DNA of 7,598 nt from Streptosporangiaceae bacterium. GTDB taxonomy: Bacteria; Actinomycetota; Actinomycetes; Streptosporangiales; Streptosporangiaceae. Under the pieces are notes generated by a model that did not search any database, was not told the origin of the DNA, and was given only the letters and a program-made list of their open reading frames with translations. Each line of letters opens with the position of its first letter. The stretch's first letter is position 1. Position numbers and translations under genes: made by a program. Positions 1 to 6,312 of the stretch are shown piece after piece. Location: NCBI GenBank assembly GCA_030040415.1, contig JASHTT010000186.1, positions 1-7,598 of the forward strand, given 5' to 3'.

Positions 1-155
1 TCTGTTTCGCTGTGGCGAGCAAGTAGTAGCTGGGCTGAGGCGGCTCGCCGTTGCGCCCCCTCCGCACAGACACGCTGCCCGGCCAGACGGGGGAATTCGC
101 GGGGGGAGCAGGGGGATACGCCGGGGGACACCGATCGCCGCGGACCGCTGAACCG
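1..155. other. Gap at the left edge with no supported gene; G-run cluster inside
   Basis: I find no convincing gene here. The minus strand is open from a GTG at 71-73 to the window edge, but no Shine-Dalgarno sequence precedes it and only 24 codons are visible, so it is not called. The notable content is the run of G-tracts at 89-127, listed separately. The stretch lies just downstream of the stop codon (TGA, 156-158 on the minus strand) of the SnoaL-like gene, so it would be the 3' untranslated region or terminator area of that transcript. No hairpin followed by a T-tract is visible. Confidence 0.5.
89..127 (+). repeat. Four evenly spaced G-tracts, candidate G-quadruplex
   Basis: The plus strand carries four G-tracts: five G at 89-93, six at 101-106, five at 111-115 and five at 123-127. 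The loops are 7, 4 and 7 bases, which fits the usual G-quadruplex pattern of four runs of at least three G with loops of 1-7. Three of the tracts are followed by A and the six-G tract also runs into A, so GGGGGA recurs four times at 10-12 base steps. The tracts lie 29-67 bp past the stop of the minus-strand SnoaL-like gene, so the transcript of that gene would be C-rich and the quadruplex would form on the template strand. Whether it forms, or affects transcription end or replication, is inference. Confidence 0.6.
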
Positions 156-569
156 TCAGGACACCGGCCCGCCATCCGGCGGGGCAAGCTGCCAGGCGTC
201 GGCGGCGATGAGCCAGCCGCCTCCCGGCTGGCGCCGGACCAGCGTCGCGCCGACGCCGCCGAACGCGACCTGCTCGCAGTCCGCCGCCACACCCTTGATG
301 CTGCGCTCACCGACCACCAGCGCGAGCTCCTCCGCGAGCACAACGTCGCGGACATGCACCACGAGCGGCAGGCGCAGGTCCATCAGCTCGCTCAGCACCT
401 GCACGGCGGATGCGTTGTCGGCAGGCCCGGCCGACCACGGCCGCAGGACAGCCCGTTCCTCATACTGAGCCAGCGCAGCCTCGAGGTCGCCGTCGCTGAG
501 CGCCTGAGCGACCAGCTCAACGGCCTCGGCAGGACCATGGGCAACCGACGGTGCTATCGGATCGTCCAT
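156..569 (-). CDS. SnoaL-like / NTF2-fold small protein (DUF4440-type)
   Basis: A 137-residue soluble protein with no signal peptide or membrane segment. The N-terminal helix region (about residues 13-45, with AEAVELVAQALSDGDLEAAL) is followed by strand-rich sequence ending in a GGGWLIAADAWQL tail. This is the usual layout of the SnoaL-like/ketosteroid-isomerase-like NTF2 cone fold, where the last strand carries a W-x-I-x-x-D pattern after a basic turn. Length matches the family (about 120-150). The family includes small-molecule isomerases, cyclases and hydrolases as well as non-enzymatic binders, so no reaction can be assigned. The ATG at 567-569 is preceded by GGAGG at 578-582, 8 bases away, which settles the start. 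It lies on the same strand as the large regulator and 131 bp downstream of it, so co-transcription is possible. Fold assignment is fairly secure; function is unknown. Confidence 0.8.
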   Translation of the reverse strand: MDDPIAPSVAHGPAEAVELVAQALSDGDLEAALAQYEERAVLRPWSAGPADNASAVQVLSELMDLRLPLVVHVRDVVLAEELALVVGERSIKGVAADCEQVAFGGVGATLVRRQPGGGWLIAADAWQLAPPDGGPVS

Positions 570-577
570 CCCCGTTG

Positions 578-582
578 CCTCC
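578..582 (-). promoter_or_regulatory. Shine-Dalgarno site of the SnoaL-like gene
   Basis: On the minus strand the bases read GGAGG, 8 nt before the ATG at 567-569. This supports the assigned start and independent translation of this gene rather than read-on from the regulator. Confidence 0.7.
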
Positions 583-628
583 GTTCGGCCTTCCCCGTGA
601 CGAGACCCAATCGTCCCGGCAGCCTCAT

Positions 629-665
629 GGGGGAAACGCGCCGCTCAGGGGGAAACTCTGGGGGG
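629..665 (+). repeat. GGGGGAAAC direct repeat plus third G-tract
   Basis: In the gap between the regulator and the SnoaL-like gene, the plus strand holds a perfect 9-bp direct repeat, GGGGGAAAC, at 629-637 and 648-656 (period 19), then a six-G tract at 660-665. On the minus strand these read GTTTCCCCC and lie about 60-96 bp upstream of the SnoaL-like start codon, where an operator or promoter element would be expected. Similar GGGGGA tracts occur in the gap on the other side of that gene (89-127). I see no clear -10/-35 pair here, so the role is unknown. Confidence 0.55.
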
Positions 666-700
666 CGCGAACGCGCAATCGCCAGACTGACCGCGGACCA

Positions 701-3700
701 CTACCTGGCGCCCGTCATCCGCCGGTACAGCGCGGCGGTCTCCGCGGCGGGCGGCACGCCCACCTGCGCGCGAAGCAACTCGGCAAGCTCTTCGTAGTGC
801 CGGACCGCGCGCGCGGTCTCGCCCATCCGGTGCCAGCAGCTCATCAGCTCCCGATGCGCGGTCTCGTTCAGCGGCTCGTGTGCTACGGCCCGGCGAAACG
901 CTGCGGCGGCCGGCTGGAACCGGCCGGCCGCAACGTGCAGCCTGCCTGCCGCCAGCAGTGCCGACTCGAAGCTGCGCGAGAGTTCGTCACGTCGCGAATC
1001 GGCCCAGTCGCCGCAGTTCAGGCCGGCCAGGAACTCGCCGCCGTACGCCGCGACTGCACGCTGGAGTTCAGGCAGCGCGGCCGCCTGCGGCTGCGCTCGC
1101 CGTGCCGCAGCCAGCGAAAGCTCGAAGGTGCGCACGTCGCAGTCGTGCTCCCGCGACGAATTGAACTCATACCGGCCGTCCGCGTAGCGCACCCAGTCTG
1201 CGTCACCGAGCGCCCGGCGGACCTCGCGCAGTGCAGTGTGCAGCGCATTGCCCAGCCGATCGCGCGGCAGGTCAGGCCAAAGCGCAGCGCCGAGCTGGTC
1301 GCGGGTCATCGGCTGCGAGGTCGCCAGCAGGAAGAGCAGCTCGCGTGGCTTCGCATAGCCCCAGTCCGCTGCCGTCACGGGAACCTCACCGAGTTGCACG
1401 CTCGCATCGCCTAGCGCCCGAATGCGCAGCAGGCCGCCAGACTTCACCGCGGTGCCGCCAGCCGGATCACCCGTACCGCGAGGGCGGCGCCGACCGGCGC
1501 GCGATCCACCAGAGCGCTGCGCCGGGACGACGGCGGCGTCCGGCAGCCGAGTCCCCGGGCTGGCTCGCCCGGCCTGCGCCGGTCCCGCCGCCTGGCTGGC
1601 CTGAGCGGATTCAGCCGTGCCGACTCTCGGTCCCGCGGCTGCCTCGCCGCCGGTGACCGCATCCGTGCCGGCATCCTCGCTGGACTCCCCCGCGCTGGCG
1701 GAGAATCCCTCGCGGACATCGTCGAGCTGCGCGGACTTGCCCTCCCGCCATGCCGCGTCGAACTCCCGCTCACCTAGTTCGGCGCGGCACCACGAGACGG
1801 TCTGATCGTGCAGGCTGCGCTCGCACGGCGCGATGAGGGTACCAATTGCCGCGCGCGTCGCCTCCGCGGTGCCGAGCAGCCTGACCGCCTCCCTGGCCCG
1901 GCCTTCGGCCGCTGCGAGTGCCGCCAGGTCCTCGAGCACGCTGCAGGTGCGCCACAGGTCCTGGAGATGGTGGTGGATCTCCAAGCTCCGTACCAGCAGC
2001 GCGCCAGCTTCGGCGTTTCCCTCGTCCAGCGCCAGCAGGCCGAGCTGCTCAAGCGCCCAGGCCACCCCCTCGCCGAAGCCGATCCGCTCGGCCAGCGACC
2101 TGCTCTCGGTTAGCAAGACGCGAGCGTTAGCAGCTCTCCCCTGGTAGCGTGCGATCGCGCCGAGGCTGATAAGCGCCCACGCGATCCCTTCGGTATCGGC
2201 GGCTTCACGAGAGCCCGCGAGCGCCAGCTCACATTCGCCAGCGGCCCGCTCGAAGTCGCGCTGCAGCCACAACACGAACCCCAGATAGCCATGCGCACTC
2301 GCGACAGCCCGCCTGTCGCCAGTCCCCTCCGCGGTGGCCAGACTCTCCGCGTGCAGTTCCATCGAGCGTGCGTACCGGCCTTGCTCGCGTGCCACGCTGC
2401 CGAGTACCTGGAGCGTCGCCGCGATCCCGGCGGGGTCTGCCAGCTCCCGGTACAGCCGGAGCGCCGCCTCCAGCCTGCGGACCGCGGGGGTGTAGTCGCA
2501 CAGCAGGAGCGCCAGCCGCCCGCCGCCAAGCAGCGCCCTGGCCCGCAGGCCGGCCGGGGCGCCCTCGCCGGCCGTGACCGCTGTGTCCATCCACTGCCTG
2601 ATCTCCTGGTAGTGCCCGCGCAGATAGGCGTAGCGACCCAGCGGCCCGGCGATCCGCAGCGCCACCTCAGCCTCGCCGCTATGCCGCGCGTGGTCGAGCG
2701 CTGCCCGCAGGTTCGGCAACTCGGCGTCCAGGGCGTCCAGGTCACGCTCCAGCGCGTCCGCCCCTTCGGAGCCTCGCTCGAGACGGTCGGCGAGTTCCGC
2801 TACGAGCCCGGCGTAGCACAGCACGTGCGCCCTGCGAGCGGCGTCCTCCTCACCCGCGGCCAGCAGCCGTTCGCGCGCGTAATCGCGGACCGTGCCGAGC
2901 AGGTCGTAGCGCGCTGAGCCGCCGGACTGGTCGACCTGCAGCAGCGACTTGTCCGCCAGCCTGGCCAGCAGGTCCAGCACCTGGCCCGGGCGGAGCTGGC
3001 CGTCCGCGGCCACGCGCTCGGCGCAGCTCAGGGTGAATCCGCCGGAGAACACCGCTAGTCGCCGGAAGACCATCCGCTCGTCGTCGTCCAGCAGGTCGTG
3101 GCTCCAGTCGAGCGTGGTCCGCAGCGCCTGGTGGCGGGCCGGCGCTGACCTGCTGCCGCCGACCAGCGTGCCGAATACGTCTCCGAGCCGCTCAGCCAGC
3201 TGCCCGGCCGACAGGATGCGCATCCGCGCGGCGGCCAGCTCGATGGCCAGTGGCAGGCCGTCCAGCCGCATGCATACATCTCGCACCGCCTCCGCGTTGT
3301 CGTCGGTCACCACGAAAGACGGCTGGATGAGCTGCACTCGGAGCTCGAACAGCCGCACGGCGTCGTAGCCAGCCAGGTCTGCTGCGCGCGGCCGCGCACC
3401 GCGGGGCCGCGCACTGCGCGGCGGCATCGACAGCGGCGGAACGGGCCAGCTTCGTTCGCCGTCGATACCAAGGACTTCCCGGCTGGTCGCCAGGATCGAC
3501 AGCGCCGGGCACACGGCAAGCAGGTCCTCGGCCAGCGCGGCGACGGTTGCAGTCAGGTGCTCGCAATTGTCCAGCACGAGCAGGACGTGACCGTCACCGA
3601 CGCGCTCCGCGACAGCCGCCGCGGGGTCCTGTCCCGGGTTCTCGGGTACACCCAGGCGCCCGGCTATCACCCTGGCGACGACGCCCGGGTCGTCGACGGA

Positions 3701-3913
3701 CGCCAGCTCGACCCAGCACACTCCCGCGGGGAATGACGCCGTCGCGGCCGCCGCTGCGGCGAGCGCGAGCCTGGTCTTGCCGGTCCCGCCCGGGCCTGTC
3801 AGTGTCAGCAGGCGGGCATGCGACAGCGCATGCAGTACGGCCCTCAGCTCACTCTGACGGCCGACGAGCGGGGAAAGCCGGGCCGGCAGGCGGTCGGGGC
3901 TCAGGGACATCAC
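701..3913 (-). CDS. Large AfsR-like regulator: predicted ATPase (STAND/COG3903 type) - TPR - C-terminal SARP (DNA-binding + BTAD)
   Basis: A cytoplasmic transcription regulator of 1070 residues from the chosen start. Order from the N terminus: Walker A GPGGTGKT (about 40-47), Walker B-like VLLVLDNCEH (110-119), sensor-like LATSREVLG (141-149), GLPLAIELAA (219-228) and a winged-helix segment to about 350, all typical of the COG3903 predicted-ATPase family. TPR-like helical repeats cover about 440-680. A low-complexity Ala/Gly/Ser linker (about 735-825) follows. Then a complete SARP: winged helix at 828-918 (with KPRELLFLLA, LWPDLPRDRLGNAL, GRYEF) and BTAD at about 925-1065. AfsR has SARP first, so the order is reversed. 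Start: GTG at 3911-3913, with GGAGG 8 nt upstream; the ATG at 3908-3910 is nearly as good. A TTG at 3977-3979 would add 22 residues but has no usable spacing to a ribosome binding site. It is divergent from the decarboxylase, which is its most likely target (inference). Confidence 0.9.
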   Translation of the reverse strand: MMSLSPDRLPARLSPLVGRQSELRAVLHALSHARLLTLTGPGGTGKTRLALAAAAAATASFPAGVCWVELASVDDPGVVARVIAGRLGVPENPGQDPAAAVAERVGDGHVLLVLDNCEHLTATVAALAEDLLAVCPALSILATSREVLGIDGERSWPVPPLSMPPRSARPRGARPRAADLAGYDAVRLFELRVQLIQPSFVVTDDNAEAVRDVCMRLDGLPLAIELAAARMRILSAGQLAERLGDVFGTLVGGSRSAPARHQALRTTLDWSHDLLDDDERMVFRRLAVFSGGFTLSCAERVAADGQLRPGQVLDLLARLADKSLLQVDQSGGSARYDLLGTVRDYARERLLAAGEEDAARRAHVLCYAGLVAELADRLERGSEGADALERDLDALDAELPNLRAALDHARHSGEAEVALRIAGPLGRYAYLRGHYQEIRQWMDTAVTAGEGAPAGLRARALLGGGRLALLLCDYTPAVRRLEAALRLYRELADPAGIAATLQVLGSVAREQGRYARSMELHAESLATAEGTGDRRAVASAHGYLGFVLWLQRDFERAAGECELALAGSREAADTEGIAWALISLGAIARYQGRAANARVLLTESRSLAERIGFGEGVAWALEQLGLLALDEGNAEAGALLVRSLEIHHHLQDLWRTCSVLEDLAALAAAEGRAREAVRLLGTAEATRAAIGTLIAPCERSLHDQTVSWCRAELGEREFDAAWREGKSAQLDDVREGFSASAGESSEDAGTDAVTGGEAAAGPRVGTAESAQASQAAGPAQAGRASPGTRLPDAAVVPAQRSGGSRAGRRRPRGTGDPAGGTAVKSGGLLRIRALGDASVQLGEVPVTAADWGYAKPRELLFLLATSQPMTRDQLGAALWPDLPRDRLGNALHTALREVRRALGDADWVRYADGRYEFNSSREHDCDVRTFELSLAAARRAQPQAAALPELQRAVAAYGGEFLAGLNCGDWADSRRDELSRSFESALLAAGRLHVAAGRFQPAAAAFRRAVAHEPLNETAHRELMSCWHRMGETARAVRHYEELAELLRAQVGVPPAAETAALYRRMTGAR

Positions 3914-3921
3914 GAGCCTGG

Positions 3922-3926
3922 CCTCC
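3922..3926 (-). promoter_or_regulatory. Shine-Dalgarno site deciding the regulator start
   Basis: GGAGG on the minus strand, 8 nt before the GTG at 3911-3913 and 11 nt before the ATG at 3908-3910. It lies inside the longer reading frame that would start at TTG 3977-3979, and it argues for the shorter protein. Confidence 0.6.
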
Positions 3927-3991
3927 GCTTCGCGCTGTCGTGACCACCCGCGGCTCGCGCGCTGGCGCGGGATAGCCAACTTCTTTGTGAA

Positions 3992-3997
3992 AGTCTA
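3992..3997 (-). promoter_or_regulatory. Possible -10 element for the regulator gene
   Basis: The stretch around 3979-4006 is strikingly A/T-rich for this window. On the minus strand it contains TAGACT (TAnnnT form), about 80 bp upstream of the regulator start. No good -35 hexamer lies 16-18 bp upstream of it, so the promoter may need an activator bound at the tandem repeats at 4003-4034. This call rests on one hexamer and local A/T content only. Confidence 0.2.
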
Positions 3998-4002
3998 AAT
4001 AC

Positions 4003-4034
4003 TTGACCCGCCATTGGCCCGTGCCATTTGCCCG
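4003..4034 (+). repeat. Three tandem TTGrCCCG-like direct repeats, candidate regulator binding site
   Basis: In the divergent gap the plus strand reads TTGACCCG (4003-4010), TTGGCCCG (4014-4021) and TTTGCCCG (4027-4034). Start-to-start steps are 11 and 13 bp. The last two copies sit in longer 12-mers, GCCATTGGCCCG (4010-4021) and GCCATTTGCCCG (4023-4034), differing at one base. SARP-family and PhoP/AfsR-type sites are typically direct repeats of about seven bases spaced about one helical turn apart and overlapping or next to the -35 region, which is the arrangement here. The repeats lie 52-83 bp upstream of the decarboxylase ATG. Recognition by the adjacent regulator is inference. Confidence 0.5.
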
Positions 4035-4042
4035 CGTAGGGT
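4014..4042 (+). promoter_or_regulatory. Candidate promoter of the decarboxylase gene
   Basis: TTGGCC (4014-4019) and TAGGGT (4037-4042) are separated by 17 bp, close to the actinobacterial vegetative consensus TTGACn / TAGnnT. Transcription would start near 4049 and leave a leader of roughly 37 nt before the ATG at 4086. The -35 element is itself inside the second copy of the tandem repeat, so a bound regulator would touch RNA polymerase directly. TTGACC at 4003-4008 is a better -35 by sequence but has no fitting -10. Confidence 0.4.
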
Positions 4043-4074
4043 TTCCTGTCCTGGCACGAAGCTCTCCTGCCAGC

Positions 4075-4081
4075 GGAAGGG
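4075..4081 (+). promoter_or_regulatory. Shine-Dalgarno site of the decarboxylase gene
   Basis: GGAAGGG lies 4 nt before the ATG at 4086-4088. It favours this ATG over an in-frame TTG at 4014-4016, which would place the promoter elements and repeats inside the coding sequence. Confidence 0.65.
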
Positions 4082-4085
4082 AACC

Positions 4086-5456
4086 ATGGAGCTAGAGGAC
4101 TGGCTGAGCCGCGCCGTGCACGCCGTCCGCGACTGGCAGCGGACTTACGGCGACTTCGAAATGCACGAGTCGCTCCGGGTCAGCGACGACGCCTTCGGCG
4201 CGGCTCTTGACGAGCTGACCGCCCGCCTGACAGACAATTACCCGTTCTTTCACCCCGTCTACGCAGGCCAGATGCTGAAGCCCCCGCACCCGGCGGCCGT
4301 GGTCGGCTATCTGGCCACGATGCTGATCAACCCTAACAACCACGCGCTGGATGGGGGGCCCGCCACCGCGGCGATGGAAAAGGACGTGGTCGGCCAGCTC
4401 GCCGGCATGTTCGGGCTGAGCCAGCACCTCGGTCACCTGACGACCAGCGGCACGATCGCCAACCTGGAGGCGCTGTATGTCGCCAGGGAACTGCACCCGG
4501 GCAAGGGTGTCGCATACAGCGCCGACGCGCACTACACACACGGGCGCATGTGCGGGGTGCTCGGCATGCCGGGCACCGCCGTGGGCACCGACGCCCGCGG
4601 CCGCATTGACCTGGCAGAGCTGGATGCGGTGCTGGCGGGCGGGGAAATCGGCACGGTGGTGGCGACCGCCGGCACCACCGGGCTCGGCGCGATTGACCCG
4701 GTGCACGAGGTGCTGGCCGTCGCCCGGCGGCACGGTGCGCGGGTGCACGTCGACGCCGCCTACGGTGGCTTCTTCACGCTGCTGGCCGGCCAGGACGACG
4801 CGGCCGGCCTCGATCCGGCGCCCTGGCGCGCGATCGCCGAGTGCGACTCGGTGGTGGTAGACCCGCACAAGCACGGCCTGCAGCCCTACGGCTGCGGCGC
4901 CGTGCTGTTCTCCGATCCCGACGTCGGCCGGTTCTACGTACATGACTCTCCGTACACCTATTTCACCTCCGGCGATCTGCATCTTGGCGAGATCAGCCTG
5001 GAGTGCTCCCGGGCGGGCGCAGCAGCTGCGGCGCTGTGGTTGACGTTCCGTCTGCTGCCGCCCACCCGCGCCGGGCTCGGCGCCGTGCTCGCCGCCGGCC
5101 GCCGGGCAGCAGTCGACTGGGCAGGGGTCCTGGCGGCGTCTGCGAGCCTGCGGCTCTACCAGCGGCCAGAACTCGACATCGTCTGCTACTTCCCGGTCAC
5201 GGCGGGCAGGTCCCTGTCGGCCATCGACCGGGCGTCGGCGCGGATGCTGGCCAACGGGATGGCCGCGGAAAACCCGGTATTCCTGAGCACACTGCGGGTA
5301 GGCGCGGATGAATTCCGCCGCCGCGACCATCGGGTCGATGCGGACGCTTCCGGGGCTCGCATCCTGCGCAGCGTGCTGATGAAGCCCGAGAGCGAGCGGT
5401 ACGTCGGCGAGTTGCACGCGCGGCTGGAACAACTCGCTCGCGCCGAGCCCGGCTGA
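4086..5456 (+). CDS. PLP-dependent group II amino-acid decarboxylase
   Basis: A 456-residue cytoplasmic fold-type I pyridoxal-phosphate enzyme of the aromatic-amino-acid/glutamate/diaminobutyrate decarboxylase family, expected to convert an amino acid to the amine and CO2. Visible family landmarks: phosphate-binding TTSGTIAN (119-126), the ring-stacking histidine H149 in DAHYTHGR, the aspartate contacting the pyridine nitrogen D223 in HVDAAYGG, and the Schiff-base lysine K262 in DPHKHGLQPYG. The DPHKHG form differs from the NPHKW or DAHKW of animal and plant enzymes, so the substrate cannot be read from it; tyrosine, tryptophan, DOPA, valine or a diamino acid are all possible. An aminotransferase or lyase-like reaction is less likely. 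Length is slightly short of the 470-500 usual for aromatic decarboxylases but the fold looks complete. It is divergent from the SARP regulator and ends 16 bp from the convergent exporter operon. Confidence 0.92.
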   Translation: MELEDWLSRAVHAVRDWQRTYGDFEMHESLRVSDDAFGAALDELTARLTDNYPFFHPVYAGQMLKPPHPAAVVGYLATMLINPNNHALDGGPATAAMEKDVVGQLAGMFGLSQHLGHLTTSGTIANLEALYVARELHPGKGVAYSADAHYTHGRMCGVLGMPGTAVGTDARGRIDLAELDAVLAGGEIGTVVATAGTTGLGAIDPVHEVLAVARRHGARVHVDAAYGGFFTLLAGQDDAAGLDPAPWRAIAECDSVVVDPHKHGLQPYGCGAVLFSDPDVGRFYVHDSPYTYFTSGDLHLGEISLECSRAGAAAAALWLTFRLLPPTRAGLGAVLAAGRRAAVDWAGVLAASASLRLYQRPELDIVCYFPVTAGRSLSAIDRASARMLANGMAAENPVFLSTLRVGADEFRRRDHRVDADASGARILRSVLMKPESERYVGELHARLEQLARAEPG

Positions 5457-5484
5457 GCCGCAAGCGACCCTGCTAGGTCAGCAG
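5450..5484. terminator. Two small hairpins at the convergent gene ends, weak bidirectional terminator candidate
   Basis: The 16-bp gap between the decarboxylase stop (5454-5456) and the permease stop (5473-5475 on the minus strand) is flanked by two short inverted repeats. CGGC-TGA-GCCG at 5450-5460 has the decarboxylase stop codon in its loop. CTGCT-AGGTC-AGCAG at 5470-5484 contains the permease stop. Neither is followed by a T-tract and the stems are only 4 and 5 bp, so termination here is uncertain. Confidence 0.2.
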
Positions 5485-6312
5485 CAGGTGGCGAATGCGC
5501 AGTCCGGCCACGACCAGGCCGCCGAGGCCCATCACGGCCAGGTACAGCACGTGCCAGAGCAGGCCGACGCCGACGGCGCCGAGCGTCAGGCCACGCAACA
5601 CGACGATGCCCTGGTACAGCGGCGTGACCTGGACGATCACCGCGATCGCCCGCGGGTACACGGTGATCGGGTAGAAGGTCGCGGAGAACAGGAACATCGG
5701 CAGCATCGCCAGGTTCACGAACTCCAGATGCTGCCAGCTGGTCATGAAGGACGTCGCGGCGATCCCGAGGCCGGCGAAGCCGAGCCCGATCAGCAGCGCC
5801 ACCGGCAGCGCGGCCAGCGCCCACACCGAGTGGATCAATCCCATCACGGACATCACGACCAGGAACGCCACCGAGTACAGGCCGCCGCGCAGCAGCGACC
5901 AGCCGACCTCGCCAAGCGCGATGTCGCCGGCGCTCATCGGCGTGACCAGCGCGGCGTCGTACAACTTGTCGTACTTGAGCCGGAAGAACATATTGAAGGT
6001 CGAGTCCAGCGTCGCGCCGTTCATCGCGGACGTGGCGAGCAGCGCCGGAGCGACGAAGCTGGTGTAGCCGACGACGTGCCCGGCGTAGCTCACCTTCCCG
6101 ACGAGTACCCCGATGCCGATCCCGATGGACAGCAGGTAGAACAGCGGCTCCAGCACCCCGGTGGCCAGTAGCAGCCACTGGTGCCGGTAAGCGTGTGCGT
6201 GCCGCTCTATCAGGTGCACGCTGGCCGACCCGCCGAGGCCGAGGCCCCGCCTGGCCGCCAGCAGCGGCGCCGGCAGGATGCGCAGTGGCAGCGCCCGCAA
6301 CGACTCAGACAT
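5473..6312 (-). CDS. ABC-2 type exporter permease, second subunit (NodJ/DrrB-like)
   Basis: A 279-residue inner-membrane protein with six likely transmembrane segments, near residues 51-71, 84-104, 140-160, 163-183, 196-216 and 250-270. This is the ABC2_membrane fold used for drug, polysaccharide and lipo-oligosaccharide export. The conserved MFLFSATFYPI segment (206-216), between the fifth helix and the following loop, is typical of NodJ-type permeases, as is the ALVTPMSAGDIALGE cytoplasmic stretch (about 121-135) that couples to the ATPase. The ATG at 6310-6312 overlaps the end of the upstream permease by 8 bases (ATGTCTGA), and GGAAG lies 7 nt before it, indicating translational coupling. 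It is clearly related to, but not a copy of, the preceding permease, so the transporter is probably a heterodimer of two permeases with two ATPases. The substrate is unknown. Confidence 0.9.
   Translation of the reverse strand: MSESLRALPLRILPAPLLAARRGLGLGGSASVHLIERHAHAYRHQWLLLATGVLEPLFYLLSIGIGIGVLVGKVSYAGHVVGYTSFVAPALLATSAMNGATLDSTFNMFFRLKYDKLYDAALVTPMSAGDIALGEVGWSLLRGGLYSVAFLVVMSVMGLIHSVWALAALPVALLIGLGFAGLGIAATSFMTSWQHLEFVNLAMLPMFLFSATFYPITVYPRAIAVIVQVTPLYQGIVVLRGLTLGAVGVGLLWHVLYLAVMGLGGLVVAGLRIRHLLLT

Noticed and set aside
1..73. Possible 5' end of a minus-strand gene starting at GTG 71-73 and running off the left edge
   Set aside because: The frame is open for 24 codons, but no ribosome binding site precedes either GTG and the frame is also open upstream, so nothing distinguishes it from chance.
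665..676. GCGC-GAAC-GCGC hairpin just past the regulator stop, as a terminator
   Set aside because: The stem is only 4-5 bp and on the minus strand it is followed by C-runs, not T. Such short GC palindromes are expected by chance here.
51..1414. Long plus-strand open frames (51-797 and 551-1414) over the SnoaL-like gene and the regulator's SARP end
   Set aside because: Their products are low-complexity, Arg/Pro/Ala-rich and match no family. The minus strand carries recognisable domains throughout.
3914..3979. A 22-residue N-terminal extension of the regulator from TTG 3977-3979
   Set aside because: The AAGAAG before the TTG directly abuts the codon, leaving no spacing. A proper GGAGG sits within the extension at 8 nt from the GTG at 3911-3913, and the extra residues show no family features.
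4014..4085. A 24-residue N-terminal extension of the decarboxylase from TTG 4014-4016
   Set aside because: It would cover the candidate promoter, the tandem repeats and the ribosome binding site at 4075-4081. The ATG at 4086 fits the family start.
4092..5432. A 446-codon open frame on the minus strand opposite the decarboxylase
   Set aside because: It is a mirror of a GC-rich real gene. The product is rich in R, G, H, V and Q with no recognisable domain, while the plus strand encodes an intact PLP enzyme with all catalytic residues.
5186..6178. A 330-codon minus-strand frame spanning the decarboxylase end and the second permease
   Set aside because: It crosses two real genes out of frame and gives an Arg/Ala-rich product. 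The permease frame 5473-6312 has clear transmembrane segments and conserved motifs.
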